A stretch of 64,000 nt of DNA from Anadara kagoshimensis. Its lineage: Eukaryota; Mollusca; Bivalvia; Arcoida; Arcidae. This document shows, one piece after another, positions 50,736 through 62,112 of this stretch; within the stretch, counting starts at the first letter, position 1, and each line of letters starts with the position of its first letter. Both the position numbers and the translations under genes were made by a program. The stretch covers positions 26,095,110 through 26,159,109 of the forward strand of contig CM037861.1 of the NCBI GenBank assembly GCA_021292105.1, given 5' to 3'. Below the pieces are notes generated by a model that did no database searches, was not told the DNA's origin, and was given only the letters and a program-made list of their open reading frames with translations.

Positions 50736-51340
50736 TGTTTGACCTGTTGGTGAAACACAACTCGGGCAACAAGTATTCCTTGCTTGCCAAGTTTTACACT
50801 ACTGGGTTCGATTAATACGTGGTTAAAATTTGCATCATGGTCAATCTTAGCTGTTAACACAACTTCACTATGTGGCGGTATTACTGTATTGTCTTGTATC
50901 CTAACCCGATAAACCATTGACAATTGATCCTCTTTCAGACAGACTATACTGTCTTCATTCAAAGTAATGGTTCCTTGGCCCATATCTATCTGACAATTAT
51001 GAGCATGTAAGAAGTCATACCCTATGACCATTGGTGCCTCAACTTCAGCTACGACAACCCTATGATGAAATAAATAACCTTGAATCCTGATTGGCATCAC
51101 TGCACTTCCTGATGGCACGACCAAACCTCCATCTGCCATTCTGAGTTGCGTTGAATCATTTTGTAAACTTGGCCTTACTTCTTGGTGTATGCACTTAAAC
51201 TTTTCTGGATGTAAAATAGTTATTGTTGAACCTGTATCAATAAGGCAGTTTACATCAACATTAAAAATTTTGATTTTAATATATAAAGAATTATTTAAAA
51301 TATTCTGCCTCAATTTGTAAATTCTATCGGACCTTTTCAA
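50711..51340 (-). CDS. pro: Retrotransposon aspartic protease
   Basis: 209 codons opened by a TTG codon (no ATG). The catalytic DTG occurs in CLIDTGSTITILHP at about residues 30-45; a second hallmark, VIGYDFLHAHNCQID, gives the flap/second-loop region. It processes Gag-Pol in such elements. Upstream, the frame is closed by TGA at 51370-51368, after the gag stop at 51380-51378, so how the protease is joined to Gag in this copy is not evident. The last roughly 12 codons diverge from the family pattern because of the frame shift near 50745. Confidence 0.85.
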   Translation of the reverse strand: MKRSDRIYKLRQNILNNSLYIKIKIFNVDVNCLIDTGSTITILHPEKFKCIHQEVRPSLQNDSTQLRMADGGLVVPSGSAVMPIRIQGYLFHHRVVVAEVEAPMVIGYDFLHAHNCQIDMGQGTITLNEDSIVCLKEDQLSMVYRVRIQDNTVIPPHSEVVLTAKIDHDANFNHVLIEPSSVKLGKQGILVARVVFHQQVKQYLLGLLM

Positions 51341-51377
51341 TTCATCAGCTGGTGTTTGGCCCCAACATCAGCTATAT

Positions 51378-53111
51378 CTAGTTTCCCTGATTCTTGTTTT
51401 TCTCACCTGACTTTTCTACAGAAATATCAGGCACTTTATTAGCAGCCCCAATTTGACTTCTATGCCTTGGAGTATTTGTATCTGCCTGTTGCATATTCTT
51501 CTTCCTTTTAAAACAGTCAATTTTCCAATGACCAGCTTTGCCGCAATAATTACAGTTTCCTTTTCTTCTATTGTTCTGCCTCTGGGTGTTTGCAATAGCC
51601 TGTTCCTGATTTCCCGGGCCATCCCGACCAGCTTCAATTTTTGCTATTCTTCCCATTACATCCTGTAGTAAATCGGAATTTGGAATGTCATCCATATTGT
51701 CACTATTACCCCTTGGAACTTCTGTCTGGAATCTGACACCAGTTCTACCTAACCTGCGTTTTCGGCCTTGCTGAAATGCCTCATATTCTAGGGCTATACG
51801 CACAGCGTCCTTTTCGACATCATTCAATGCGTCTACAAAACAGTCTCGAGCCAGCTGTTCTCTAAATATTATGGGAGCACTTGGGTAAGCTAACCTAGTT
51901 AACCTCTTTATCTCTTGTGCTAGCTCCGTCAATGGTTCACTCCTTTGTCTCAGTCTGTTCTTAATCTGAGCTCGATACAACTCGGACTGATTATCAGGTT
52001 GAAATCTCGCAGTAAGTGCAGATACTAGATGTACATAACTATGACGCAAGTCGGGCCTAAGATCACTCAGAACACTTTGGGCTATACCTCTGAGACTGGT
52101 GGCTAACTCCATAGCCTTTGTAACATCATCCCATTTATTCATTTCGGAGATCATTTCAAAATGGACCAAATAGTCTTGCCAGTTGGTTTTTCCATCATAA
52201 ACAGCTGGTTTCCTCGGTTTCTTAATTTGAGTGTCACAACCCCTGCTTCTTTCCCTCCCAAGGTTGGATGGGGAAGCTCTGTTTCGTGGTTCATAAGGTT
52301 GCACGTTTTCTGCATTGCTTGAATGGTAATCATAGTCTTGTTTATAAACAGGATAAGGAACACTACGTGACCGGTTAGACATGCTAGCTGGCACCGTTCT
52401 ACAGCCAGAATCGTCCATGTTGGCGAAAGCCAGAGCATTAAAATTTTCAAAACCAGTGTCATGTCTGTTCCTCAAATCTGGTTGGTATATTCCACTGTTC
52501 ACATGTTCCCAGTTGGGGCCCCGCATTGCACTAGATCCAAGATGTAAATCTTTATTTATTCCAACAGAATTGTTTACAGCAGTACTGTAAATCGTATTAG
52601 TACTCTCAGGAAAATGTAATTGTCTAGTGACTGCTGATTGGTCATATAATTGTTGTCTCACGAACGGCTGATTTGTTGCCGCGTTCCCAACCCTGGGAAT
52701 GGCAGAAATTCTTTTCATTTTGTTCTCCGGAACATGATCATCAATTTGTGTAGTGAAAGAGCCACCACCTCTTATTCGTGTATCAGAATTTTCTAACTGT
52801 TCAACTGTCAATTGCATCTCGTTCAAACAAGATCTTAATTCCTCATTTTCAGCATTTAATTCTTTACACTTTCCCTCTAAATATTCCACCTCTCTGTTCT
52901 TATTTCTTTCCCTACCTTCATTCGGGGGACAGGAGGTTCCAACTCCACTATCCGTTACAGGTAAGCGCAGCTGAACAGTACCACTTGGAGTACCAGGTAC
53001 CATCACAAATGGCTGCGCGAGTTCTATTCCGAGCGTTTGTTCATCACTATTAGGTACATCTATAGTCGTGGCTTGACTTGCAACATCGCAAACACTTTTG
53101 CCTGTAGCCAT
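51378..53111 (-). CDS. gag: Retrotransposon Gag
   Basis: 577 aa. Residues about 72-110 (EYLEGKCKELNAENEELRSC) form a coiled-coil-like segment. Residues about 300-450 contain the retrotransposon-gag capsid domain (VYDGKTNWQDYLVHFE; LYRAQIKNRLRQ; LARDCFVDALND). Residues about 518-531 are a CCHC zinc knuckle (CNYCGKAGHWKIDC), which binds RNA. Ends in TAG at 51378. The ATG at 53111 lies 36 bases after the primer-binding site, a very short leader. Confidence 0.92.
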   Translation of the reverse strand: MATGKSVCDVASQATTIDVPNSDEQTLGIELAQPFVMVPGTPSGTVQLRLPVTDSGVGTSCPPNEGRERNKNREVEYLEGKCKELNAENEELRSCLNEMQLTVEQLENSDTRIRGGGSFTTQIDDHVPENKMKRISAIPRVGNAATNQPFVRQQLYDQSAVTRQLHFPESTNTIYSTAVNNSVGINKDLHLGSSAMRGPNWEHVNSGIYQPDLRNRHDTGFENFNALAFANMDDSGCRTVPASMSNRSRSVPYPVYKQDYDYHSSNAENVQPYEPRNRASPSNLGRERSRGCDTQIKKPRKPAVYDGKTNWQDYLVHFEMISEMNKWDDVTKAMELATSLRGIAQSVLSDLRPDLRHSYVHLVSALTARFQPDNQSELYRAQIKNRLRQRSEPLTELAQEIKRLTRLAYPSAPIIFREQLARDCFVDALNDVEKDAVRIALEYEAFQQGRKRRLGRTGVRFQTEVPRGNSDNMDDIPNSDLLQDVMGRIAKIEAGRDGPGNQEQAIANTQRQNNRRKGNCNYCGKAGHWKIDCFKRKKNMQQADTNTPRHRSQIGAANKVPDISVEKSGEKNKNQGN

Positions 53112-53136
53112 GTTGACCCCGTCTTGAGCAGAAGTT

Positions 53137-53140
53137 ACTT
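53137..53140 (-). promoter_or_regulatory. Candidate splice donor in the retrotransposon leader
   Basis: The minus strand reads TTTAA|GTAACTTC between the primer-binding site and the gag ATG. It would be well placed to join the leader to the acceptor at 44542. Weak evidence. Confidence 0.3.
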
Positions 53141-53146
53141 AAATGG

Positions 53147-53164
53147 ATCCCACCGCTGCCACCA
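53147..53164 (-). promoter_or_regulatory. Primer-binding site, tRNA-Leu type
   Basis: The minus strand reads TGGTGGCAGCGGTGGGAT, three bases inside the 5' LTR. It is complementary to the 3' end of animal tRNA-Leu (..ATCCCACCGCTGCCACCA), so reverse transcription is probably primed by tRNA-Leu. Confidence 0.8.
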
Positions 53165-53167
53165 AAC

Positions 53168-55058
53168 TGTAACGAACCGAGCGTTGAGCACGTTGTAATT
53201 ACTTGTGGGTTCGAACCCCAGTAAAGGGTTAGAGCTTATATGTTTTGAACTCTTGCTCTAAACAGGATTACACTTTTTCCAGTTATTCTGGGTGGTAAGT
53301 AATGTTGAAAGTACAACTAACAAAAGCTCTCGAGCAAATGCCTTGCAGGCCAATTTATATATTCTAGAGTATGGTTGGACAGATGTACAGGTGTATTATA
53401 TTAATCATACGAGTCACAATAGCACAAGCAGGATAAACACTTTGAGGTTTGATGCGAACTAATCTAGATCCATTGGATCTAGGTCCAGCAGAAACATAAA
53501 AAAAATATCAGAGGTCTCTGATCCCAGTGTTGGAGGTCTTCTTTAAATCACAATTAAGTCGGCAAAATTATATTAAATTTATATTTATTCTCAGTATCAT
53601 GCGTTCATTTTAATAAATTAAATAATATCAACGAGCACACTCTCTAGCAGACACAAATGAAGGTTAAAACAATGCTAGAACAGGTAAAAATTAACACCTG
53701 TATACATATAAATAAGCTGCTTTGACACTATAATAATTCCACTGAGCACACACACTGAATGTTAAAACAATGCTTGAACAGGTAAAAATTAACACCTGTA
53801 AACATATAAATAGGCTGCTTTGACACTATAATAATTCCACTGAGCACACACACTGAATGTTAAAACAATTCTTGAACAGGTAAAAATTAACACCTGTAAA
53901 CATATAAATAGGCTGCTTTGACACTATAATAATACCACTGAGCACACACACTGAATGTTAAAACAATGCTTGAACAGGTAAAAATTAACACATGTAAACA
54001 TATAAATAGGCTGCTTTGACACTAGCTTATAACACTATTATGTAAATTCGCGTTGGCTATTATTTCAGTAGTATTCATTTTATTACTATAATCCAAAAAT
54101 AGAATTAAATCCCCGAAAACGAAATAAAATCCTGAGAATAGATTCACTGCTAAAAATGAGCCATAAATGGTTTGGACTAGTAATTCCTAAATTACCTAAG
54201 AGGTTCTTGTCTCAAAGGCAATGCTTGAGTGCACCCGACAACGGTCAGAATAGAACTGAACCGATTGCGCCACCGCCGCTCTATTTATACTCCGACCGGG
54301 TACTCATTCGGGATGCTGGAACTGATTCGGAGATCGGTGTTCCATTGAAAGTATAGGGAGAAGTACTGATTCGGCATTTTCCGTAAACCGGTGCACTGGT
54401 TATGGCCAGAGATACGGCGCAATACAAAGTAGTGCGTGAAAATAAAAATAATTAAAAATAGTAAAATGCCGTAATAATAATCATTATTTCACTTAAATAA
54501 TCCTAATATGCTAAAGAACTTAAATTAATCGGGATTAATTGTATATTCAAGTGTTTAGCTCAAAAATATAAAAGTACAAAAAGCAACTGATGCTGGCTGT
54601 GTATCAAAGTTTGCAGAGCGGGACGGACAAACTTGAATGTTAAATTATATGGATTTATACAGAATTTACGCTCTGAACAGACAAAACAGGTATGTCATCC
54701 CAATATTTGGGCCTTGGAAATAACTTACATAAGTTAAATTATGTTCAAAATGCTGTACAAGGGTTCTAAAACCGATGTCAAAATATCGAACGCTGATAAA
54801 CCAATGTAAACAAAATGGCGGCGCGTTCTCGATGATGTGACCATAAAATAATAATAAATTTATTAAAAATACTTAAGTACAGAAACAAACTGTGGCATTA
54901 ACCATGGTGACTTGTAAAACCATTCTGCCGATAATAAAAACCAGTATAGTCAAAATAATAAAATAAACATTTAGTATATCACTGATTTCAACGTATTATA
55001 ACAACATCACAGCATATTATGCTTGAAGATATATGGTTAGGAACCATAATTCGTCACA
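53168..55058 (-). repeat. 5' LTR (right copy)
   Basis: Same 1891-bp length and termini as the left LTR, with about four substitutions. It should carry the element promoter (U3) and start of transcription; no confident TATA box was assigned. Confidence 0.95.
53631..54025. repeat. LTR-internal tandem repeat, about 98 bp x 4 (right LTR)
   Basis: Same array as in the left LTR. One unit differs (AACACATG in place of AACACCTG near 53992). Confidence 0.9.
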
Positions 55059-55062
55059 GTAT
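55059..55062. other. Target-site duplication, right (GTAT)
   Basis: Matches GTAT at 39838-39841. Confidence 0.8.
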
Positions 55063-56060
55063 ATTAAATTAAGTTAAGATTGTATGTGTACAATGAATAT
55101 AAATTTGTCATTCGAATAACATTTTGAAAGTTCACTAACCATTTGGTTAAGCTGTCTGTCACGGGCTGATGAAAATAATGCATTCAAAAACAGCACATGA
55201 CAAAGCTAACGTAGCTTAAAGTAACCGGGTCCATATTACAATAGGCTGAAAAAAGCACAGACGAAATGTCATTGGCATTATTTTTCAGAAATGAACTGAA
55301 TAAAACGCCTAAAAGCGAGCAAAATCAACAATTTTTAAGTAACGTTACAAATCAAATATTTAAAATAAATATTTCTTCGCCATAATATTGCACGTGTATA
55401 ACTATAGTTGCAAGTTTACACAGTTTCAGTTTTTACAATTTCATTTTTTTAAGTTTCAAATTTAATTTCGTTTTGAATTTTATTTGAGGTAAAATACAAT
55501 GTATAGTGAAAGACGGGATATTCAGGGCAAACGTTAACCCGGCCTACGCAATATTGTAAACGTAATTGTACAAATATGATAATTCATATGTTCTCTTTGT
55601 TGTAAATATGCAATTATGAGAAATATACTTTATTCGGAAATTTGAATTTGAAATCGGGTACTTTCAGACCATTACCCAGGCATCAAATGGTCTTTTCAAC
55701 TGCAAACTAACAAAAAGCTGGCTGCTTCCATCCCAAAGTCAGTGACATTATTTTGTTCTGGACTCGGAGTTTGACTTTAAATCTACACCAAAGACATCGA
55801 ATTATCTCCCGTTCACCGTTAATACTCTTACTCGGCTAGGTCGAATATTGATGTGCAAGCTGTCTTTGTTTTTATATTTGTTCGACTGTGTGTTGATACA
55901 TGCCATGCCTAATAATAAAATGAAATGTTACATGTCTTAATGTTACATGAATAATACATACATAATTTTACGGGTTGTTTTTAATTTAAAAAAGGCTTAT
56001 TTCTACATGTAATTTTAAATTTTTAAATGAGTTTATGGACCATTAGTTGTAAAATCAGTA
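55063..56060. other. No gene recognised
   Basis: AT-rich unique-looking sequence following the retrotransposon. Confidence 0.5.
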
Positions 56061-56295
56061 GGACAGTTTGGGGTTCTCCAATATTACTGGGTACATGTAT
56101 TTGCTTCATGCCCCGTTCCAATATGTGTATTCTTTCCATGCCTTGTTTGACTGTGTCTTTCATATGTCTGATTTGTATTTTGTCGTTCTCTTGGTTGCGT
56201 TGACTGCTGTCAAATACAAATATATATATGTTTTCAGTCTTCTGTACTGTAACAACTTCATTGCAGCATTTCGACTTTATAGCAACTTATTTTTA

Positions 56296-56545
56296 TACCC
56301 CCGCAAACTAGTTTGGTGGGGGTATATAGGAATCATCATGCCCGTCTGTCTGTCCGTGTAAAATCGCGTCTGGACCGTATCTCATAATTGGTTTGGACGA
56401 CTGTCATGAAACTTCACATGAATAATCATCACATGGTCCAAAGGTGCGTCATGACCTTGAACCAAGATCATATCGGAAAGGTCAATGTCACAGGAGTACA
56501 TTGAATGTTTGGGGCGGGGGTATTTGGCTCCGAAGAGACGGTTCT
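56296..56545 (+). repeat. GGGGGTATATAGGAATCA interspersed repeat
   Basis: Starts ACCCCCGCAAACTAGTTTGG and ends GGGGCGGGGGTATTTGG. It shares its body with 26036-26215. Absent from duplication copy B, so it inserted after the duplication or was lost from B. Confidence 0.75.
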
Positions 56546-56689
56546 AGTTGGTCTTTTGGTATTGAAATCCTTTTTGACAGATAACAGCTTTGATTACATG
56601 TTTTGGTCTTCAAGATAGTTTGATTAAAGTTTGAGTAGTTGGTCTATAAACAAAATACAACTGGATAATTAAATCTAACAACAGCGTCT

Positions 56690-57045
56690 GTGTTTTCCTA
56701 CAGATATATCGAATATCAAATAACCTTATTAGAAAAAATACCATGTGTGTTTTAATTTCATACTGAAATATCGAATACCCAATAATCATATTAGAAAAAA
56801 TACCCCGCGAGTTTTAATTTCATATTGAAATATCGAATACTAAATAATTATATTAGAAAAAATACCATGTGTTTTGATTTCGTACTGAAAACCCGAATAC
56901 CAAATAATCAGATTAGAAAAAATATCCCGCGAGTTTTAATTTCATATTGAAATGGCGAATACCTAATAATCATATTAGAAAAAATACCCCGCGAGTTTTA
57001 ATTTCATATTGAAATGGCGAATACCAAATATTCATATTAGAAAAA
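56690..57045. repeat. Tandem repeat, about 62 bp x 6
   Basis: CCGCGAGTTTTAATTTCATA, CGAATACCAAATAATCATAT and TTAGAAAAAATACC repeat in order. Only about two copies exist at the corresponding place in copy B (about 61325-61420). Confidence 0.88.
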
Positions 57046-57411
57046 TGCCCTGTAATTTTTTGCATATTTTTGTAAGAAATGAAATTATTGTTTCAGCATT
57101 CTGAAGAAAAACAATCTGCCTACTGATGGAATTGACTTTATACCATTATTCAAAAGTGAACTATCGGTTGTGTTGGCATCAATTATCAATGTATTTATTG
57201 GAATTTCCCTCACAGAGAGCATCGAGAGTGACAGAAATATTGTTCTTTTAAATAAATTACTTTAAAAGCTACCAATTTCATCAGAAACGGAAGCAAATGA
57301 TAGTTTTCAATAAATTAAAATGTCGGGGTCCGCACTACATCACAAAATTCCATTAAATGTAACAGCAACATGCAACACGTGTTTACTGTGTGTTAAAACG
57401 GAACAACAGTA

Positions 57412-57616
57412 CAGACCTGTCGAAAGTTTAACTTCAAGTTAACGTAAAAGTACATAATTGGCCGCTCATCTCGGTCTTTTGTTAGTTATATTTCGGCAGG
57501 TGCCATTAAACTCTCTGCAGCTGTTCGGCAACCAGCAATCAATATCTTGGAGATCGAACTTAGGACTTTTTTATTTACCCCAGTGTTAAACATTCGACTA
57601 TGGGTTTGGTACAGGC
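57412..57616. mobile_element. MITE, CAGACCTGTCGAAAG family (copy 2)
   Basis: The left end is intact (CAGACCTGTCGAAAGTTTAA) and the right end decayed (GTTAAACATTCGAC). Its counterpart in copy B is 61780-61955, so it predates the duplication. Confidence 0.75.
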
Positions 57617-57839
57617 ATGTACTGTAAATAGTGTTTAAATCGATATCACGCTACTACTGGATGTTTGTTTGTATTTAATTGTAAAAAGAATCTTTAGTTG
57701 ATTAAAACTCTTGATGTCTTGGGAGATGTTAAACACAATTTTTGACTGTGCTTAATTACGTATTGTACATGTGTAATTTACTGTCTTTATTTGCATATGA
57801 AGAGATACAGATATAACAAGTGTGGTGAATCTTGTTGAC

Positions 57840-57929
57840 CGAATTATCTGCCTTAACGATGGTATGTTATTTTATGATTTTGCAGTAGAAAAAAATAACA
57901 TACCATTGTTATTAAGACGGATAATTCGC
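57840..57929. repeat. 90-nt imperfect hairpin
   Basis: The left arm CGAATTATCTGCCTTAACGA..GGTATGTTATTTT pairs with AAATAACATACCA..TTAAGACGGATAATTCG around an 18-base loop. Arms are about 34 nt with few mismatches. It could be a tiny MITE or an RNA hairpin. Confidence 0.7.
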
Positions 57930-58233
57930 GCTATGGATCTTGGATCCGTCTGAGAATTAATTCTAATTCTAACAATGTCGCCTTTGATCTATGGGTATGA
58001 TAAATTGTGTTCGAAGATTTGTCAGTTTTCATAGATGTAAAAGTCAACAAAACCAACCCATACAAGCACTAAAGTGGTCATCATCATCACGAAATAAGCC
58101 GATTTAGGGCGGATATACATTGTGTAATTTGTACTAAATACAGTCCAAGTAAATAATTGGGATTTTTTTTTGAAATCTGCAGTAATTATGGTTATAAAGA
58201 GTTAACCCAGCAAAATCTATTGCTGAAATAAAT

Positions 58234-58420
58234 ATACAGCCAAACCTGCCCTAAAGAGCATCTCTATACATAAGACCACCTGCTTTTAGAGGCCAGTAAA
58301 ATTTAATCCCTGTTGCTCTTTATTTATGTTATTTGAACCTTTATACAAGAACCATCTGCTCATAAAGGCCACTTTAACTGGTTCCCTTGAATAACCTTTT
58401 CAGACAGGTTTGGGGGTATA
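58234..58420. mobile_element. MITE, TACAGTCAAACCT family (copy 3)
   Basis: The left end TACAGCCAAACCTGCC and right end AGACAGGTTTGGGGGTATA are inverted but decayed. The AGGCCA and GGTTCCCTT interior motifs are retained. Confidence 0.7.
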
Positions 58421-58541
58421 TACAAATTATTTTAACATATACCATGTAAAATGGGATATGTGTGTAAAATATATCCAGTTGTGTCATATTAACACAGAAA
58501 AGCTACTTACCTGTGAAGATACACAAGACTAGTGACAAATC

Positions 58542-58936
58542 CATGGTTCCCACACTTGACAGGAATCAAAATTCCCTGACAGAATTCCATATTACCTGAC
58601 ATTCTAACGTACTTCAAAAATAGGCAAACAAGATGTTGTTTACATTTTAGCAATTAAAATATAAGTAAAGATGGCAAAGTACAAAGGAATACAAATATTT
58701 GAGTTGCATCTATATCACAAAAATGGGAATACTAAGCTCATACTATGTCTTGTTCTGACAGGTAGTGTGGGGAAGTTGGTTATACGAGAAAACATGATTT
58801 AAATTTCAACGAAACACCATTCTTGAGAAAGAAATATAAAATTCTCTGACATTTCCTAAAGTTTAAAAATTCCTTGACACTTTTTGAAATCAATGACCTT
58901 GAAAAATGAAAATTTTTCTGATGCATGGGAACCATG
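58542..58936. mobile_element. MITE with CATGGTTCCCA ends (copy 2)
   Basis: The left end CATGGTTCCCACACTTGACA and right end GCATGGGAACCATG are inverted. The interior (AATTCCCTGACAGAATTCC; TTCCTTGACAC) is related to 24141-24539. An open frame across its right half is not a gene. Confidence 0.75.
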
Positions 58937-60149
58937 AAATTTCTTTCTATTTCTCTCTTACACATAAATTTATATGTACATGATGGACTGTATGTAATTA
59001 TATAGTATATAATATGACGAGTGTGTAGTTTCAAAAATACAATATTGATATACAGACGGTTATTGGCATACCGATTAGGAAAGACATCTGAACATCTTTT
59101 TACGTTAAATGAGCACGGATTGATTCCCATGACACTTTGAAAAATACATTCAACTCATTAAGGTTCACCAATATACTGTATGTCTATAGACTTTGACCTT
59201 ATAAGTCATTGTCCACACAATGTATGCAGTATCAGGAAATAGCATCAATACCGTAGTAATTGAATGTCTTAGTCTGAATTCTCAAAGCGCTAGTTATTGA
59301 AAAATTGGCCATATTATTCCTAAACGGTTTCTATAGACGCGTCTAATTGATTGGTCGTTTTTATCGCTATCTTATGCCATCTAGAATGATTAAGTGTGTT
59401 TTAATTGGATAAGATAAATATAGTACCATATAAGAGCCTTAAGATACATTTTGTTGTCTAATGTCATGCTTTTTGTAGATAACTGTTTCAGTTAAAGTCA
59501 ATATATTTAAACAATAGTTTATTGTTATGCATTTATGAAATCCCTGTTTCAGTACAAACCTTGTAAATATTGTTTTTATTTACATGTTATTTTATCGGTT
59601 AATACAATAATTTAAATGAAATAACAGTAATGGGAATTTCCAACTTTGCAATCGTTACACAAACAACACAATTATTTAAATGTATTATTTATGGAAATAG
59701 TTTACAATGCGTAATATCAATTTAATGGAGAAAAGTAATTTATACTGCAAATCGAAGAAAACTTCAGACACTCTAGTAAATGAGACTGCAGTTTTAATGT
59801 ACTCGGGGGTATAAACTTATCGCGTAAGGAGTACTCAACAATATAAACCACTGTATGAAACACGTGCCTTATCAATTATTTTTGGAGTTTTAGAATGTTT
59901 TAGAATGTAGAGATACTGAAAAGGGAAAAATCAAATGACAAATTTCTTCTCGCAAAATACTTTTTTTAGTATTAGTACTTTAGTATTAATCTTTAACTAA
60001 GAAATTCTCCTTAGAATCTCGTTATTCGTGCGTAGGATTGTGATATTGAATTTGGGTGACAGTGTATGTAGGTATGGTACGCCAAATGATACAAATATGA
60101 GCAAATCCTAGGATAATTCAGCTATTTATAGGATCACTATTGTACGTTG
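58937..60149. other. No gene recognised
   Basis: AT-rich sequence without convincing coding or repeat structure. Confidence 0.5.
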
Positions 60150-60350
60150 GTGGTAAAATTCAAAACAAACATACAAATCCATGTTCAAATCACAATCCCA
60201 GAGCAAAATAAATACAAACATAAAAATCCATATCCAAATAACAATCCCATAATCAAAGTAAAAACATTGAAACCTGGAAACACTAGAAATTCCACCAGGG
60301 ATGTGAGGCCGTGTGATCCGGAAGGGCTAGAACCTCCTGTTTAGCTAGCT
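60150..60350. repeat. Dispersed repeat with CTCCTGTTTAGCTA motif (copy 2)
   Basis: Two internal copies of AACATACAAATCCATGTTCA-type sequence, then GATGTGAGGCCGTGTGATCC and GAACCTCCTGTTTAGCTA. Related to 23450-23605. Confidence 0.65.
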
Positions 60351-61779
60351 AAACCCGCTATATGTAAAAACGAAAATGAAAGCATACTTATTAACAATTA
60401 ATTTGTAAGCAGCTTGCTTCGTTGTATATAGTCCCTGTAGTGGAAACGTGCTCTACCATAGGGTATTATACACTATAAACAGGAGAAGCAAGTATTTTGG
60501 TCCATAGAAAAGAAAAGTTGACAGTAGAAAAATCAAAACTTATCGTGGTTGCCATCCATTTTTAAATGTATCCTTTCGTGGGCGTAATAATTGAAGTTTA
60601 AGTCTAAATACATGTATATGAAACAGAACTGATTCTACAAATTCTACTTGATATTTAGACTCATACCTTAATTATGATCTCTCTGAAAGTCTACATTTGA
60701 AGCTGTATGACAAACGTGGTGACTACTAGTTGTCTATTGTCAACTTTCCTTTTCTATGCAGCAATATATTCCCTTTTCCAATATGTGTTTGTCTTTTCTT
60801 GCTTTTTTTGGCTTTTTTAGTTTATTTTGTCGTTCTCTTGGCGGCGTTGGCTGTTGTCAAGTATATACAAAAATACATGTTTAATAACAAACTTTTGAAA
60901 TTTGGAAGTGCAATTAAGGCTGTGAGGTCTTATCTAGTTAAAAACATTATCTAAATGAATCAAAATTTTGTTAAACGACCTTTTCTTTCCTTGCCTTGTT
61001 TTGCTGTGTTTTTCACTTGTATTTTTAATACTCTTCAAACTTGTTTGCGTTTGCTGCTGACAAATACATGTACATGTATATGTTTTCATTAACGGAGATT
61101 TGTCTTCTGCCCTATAATAACTTCATTGAAGCATTTTGACCTTGTAGCAACTATTTTGATCTCATGATAAAAAAAATTGTCAGATAACAACTTTGATTGC
61201 AGCTTGTGGTCGTAAAGATATTCCGATTGAATAAGTCCGGTCAAATTACAACTTTAATTTAAAATTTGACATATATACAAAACATAAGGGGGTAATTAAA
61301 TCCAACAACAGCGTCTGTGTTTTGAAACTGAAATAACGAATACCAAATAATTATATTAGTAACATACCCTCATACTGAAAAATTGAATACCAAATAATCA
61401 TATTAGAAAAAATGCCCTGTAATTTTTTGTATAGTTTTTGGTAGAGATAAAATTATTGTTTTACCATTCTGAAGGAAAACACTCTGCCTACTGATGGAAT
61501 TAACTTTATACCATTATTCAAAAGTGAACTATCGGTTGTGTTGGTATCAATTATCCATATATTTATTGGAATTTGCCTCACAGAGAGCATCGAGAGTGAC
61601 GAAAATATTGTTCTTTTAAATAAATTACTTTATAAGCTACCAATTTCATCAGAAACGACAGCAAAGAATAGTTTTCAATAAATTAAAATGTCGGGGTCCG
61701 CATTACATTACTAAATGCCATTAAATGTAACAGCAACATGCAACACGTGTCTACTGTGTGTTAAAACGGAACAACAGTA

Positions 61780-61955
61780 CAGACCTGTCGAAATTTTAAC
61801 TTCAAGTTAACGAAAAAGTGTCTAATTGGCATCTCATCTCGGTCTTTTGTTAGTTATATTTCGGCCGTTGCTATAAAACAACCAGCTATTAATATCTTGT
61901 AAGCCAAACTTACGACTTTTTTCTTTACCTCATTGTTAAACTTTCGACAGGTCTG
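61780..61955. mobile_element. MITE, CAGACCTGTCGAAAG family (copy 3)
   Basis: The left end CAGACCTGTCGAAATTTTAA and right end TTAAACTTTCGACAGGTCTG are inverted. Orthologous in position to 57412-57616. Confidence 0.85.
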
Positions 61956-62112
61956 TACTGTAAATAGTGTTTAAATCGATATCACGCTACTACTGGATGT
62001 TTGTTTGTATTTAATTGTAAAAAGAAACAAACTTTAGTTGATTAAAACCCTGATGCCTTTGGGAGATGTTAAACACACTTCTTGTCTGTGCTTAATTACG
62101 TTTTGCACAGTG

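Larger units (their letters stand above)
39842..55058 (-). mobile_element. Full-length Ty3/gypsy LTR retrotransposon with an extra zinc-finger ORF
   Basis: Two LTRs of equal length (1891 bp), a GTAT target duplication, a primer-binding site and a polypurine tract delimit a 15,217-bp element read on the minus strand. Gene order: LTR, gag (53111-51378), protease (51340-50711), RT-RNase H-integrase (about 50735-47584), a 3-kb stretch with a nested MITE, a zinc-finger ORF (44541-43045), a 1.3-kb non-coding stretch, LTR. The order RT, RNase H, integrase places it in Ty3/gypsy (Metaviridae). I saw four LTR differences (near 39939, 40036, 40666 and 40742), about 0.2 percent, so insertion was recent. 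The pol frame is interrupted, so as sequenced this copy would not make an intact polyprotein. Confidence 0.95.
56068..57800 (+). repeat. Segmental duplication, copy A
   Basis: Shares with 60775-62345, in the same order, TTTTGTCGTTCTCTTGG, AACTTCATTG(C/A)AGCATTT, ACAACAGCGTCTGTGTTTT, TTATACCATTATTCAAAAGT, CACAGAGAGCATCGAGAGTG and CACGCTACTACTGGATGTTT. Copy A has an inserted GGGGGTATATAGGAATCA repeat (56296-56545) and an expanded 62-bp array that copy B lacks. Confidence 0.85.

Noticed and set aside
58780..59130. 116-codon minus-strand frame
   Set aside because: It begins in unique AT-rich DNA and runs into a MITE; composition is low-complexity.
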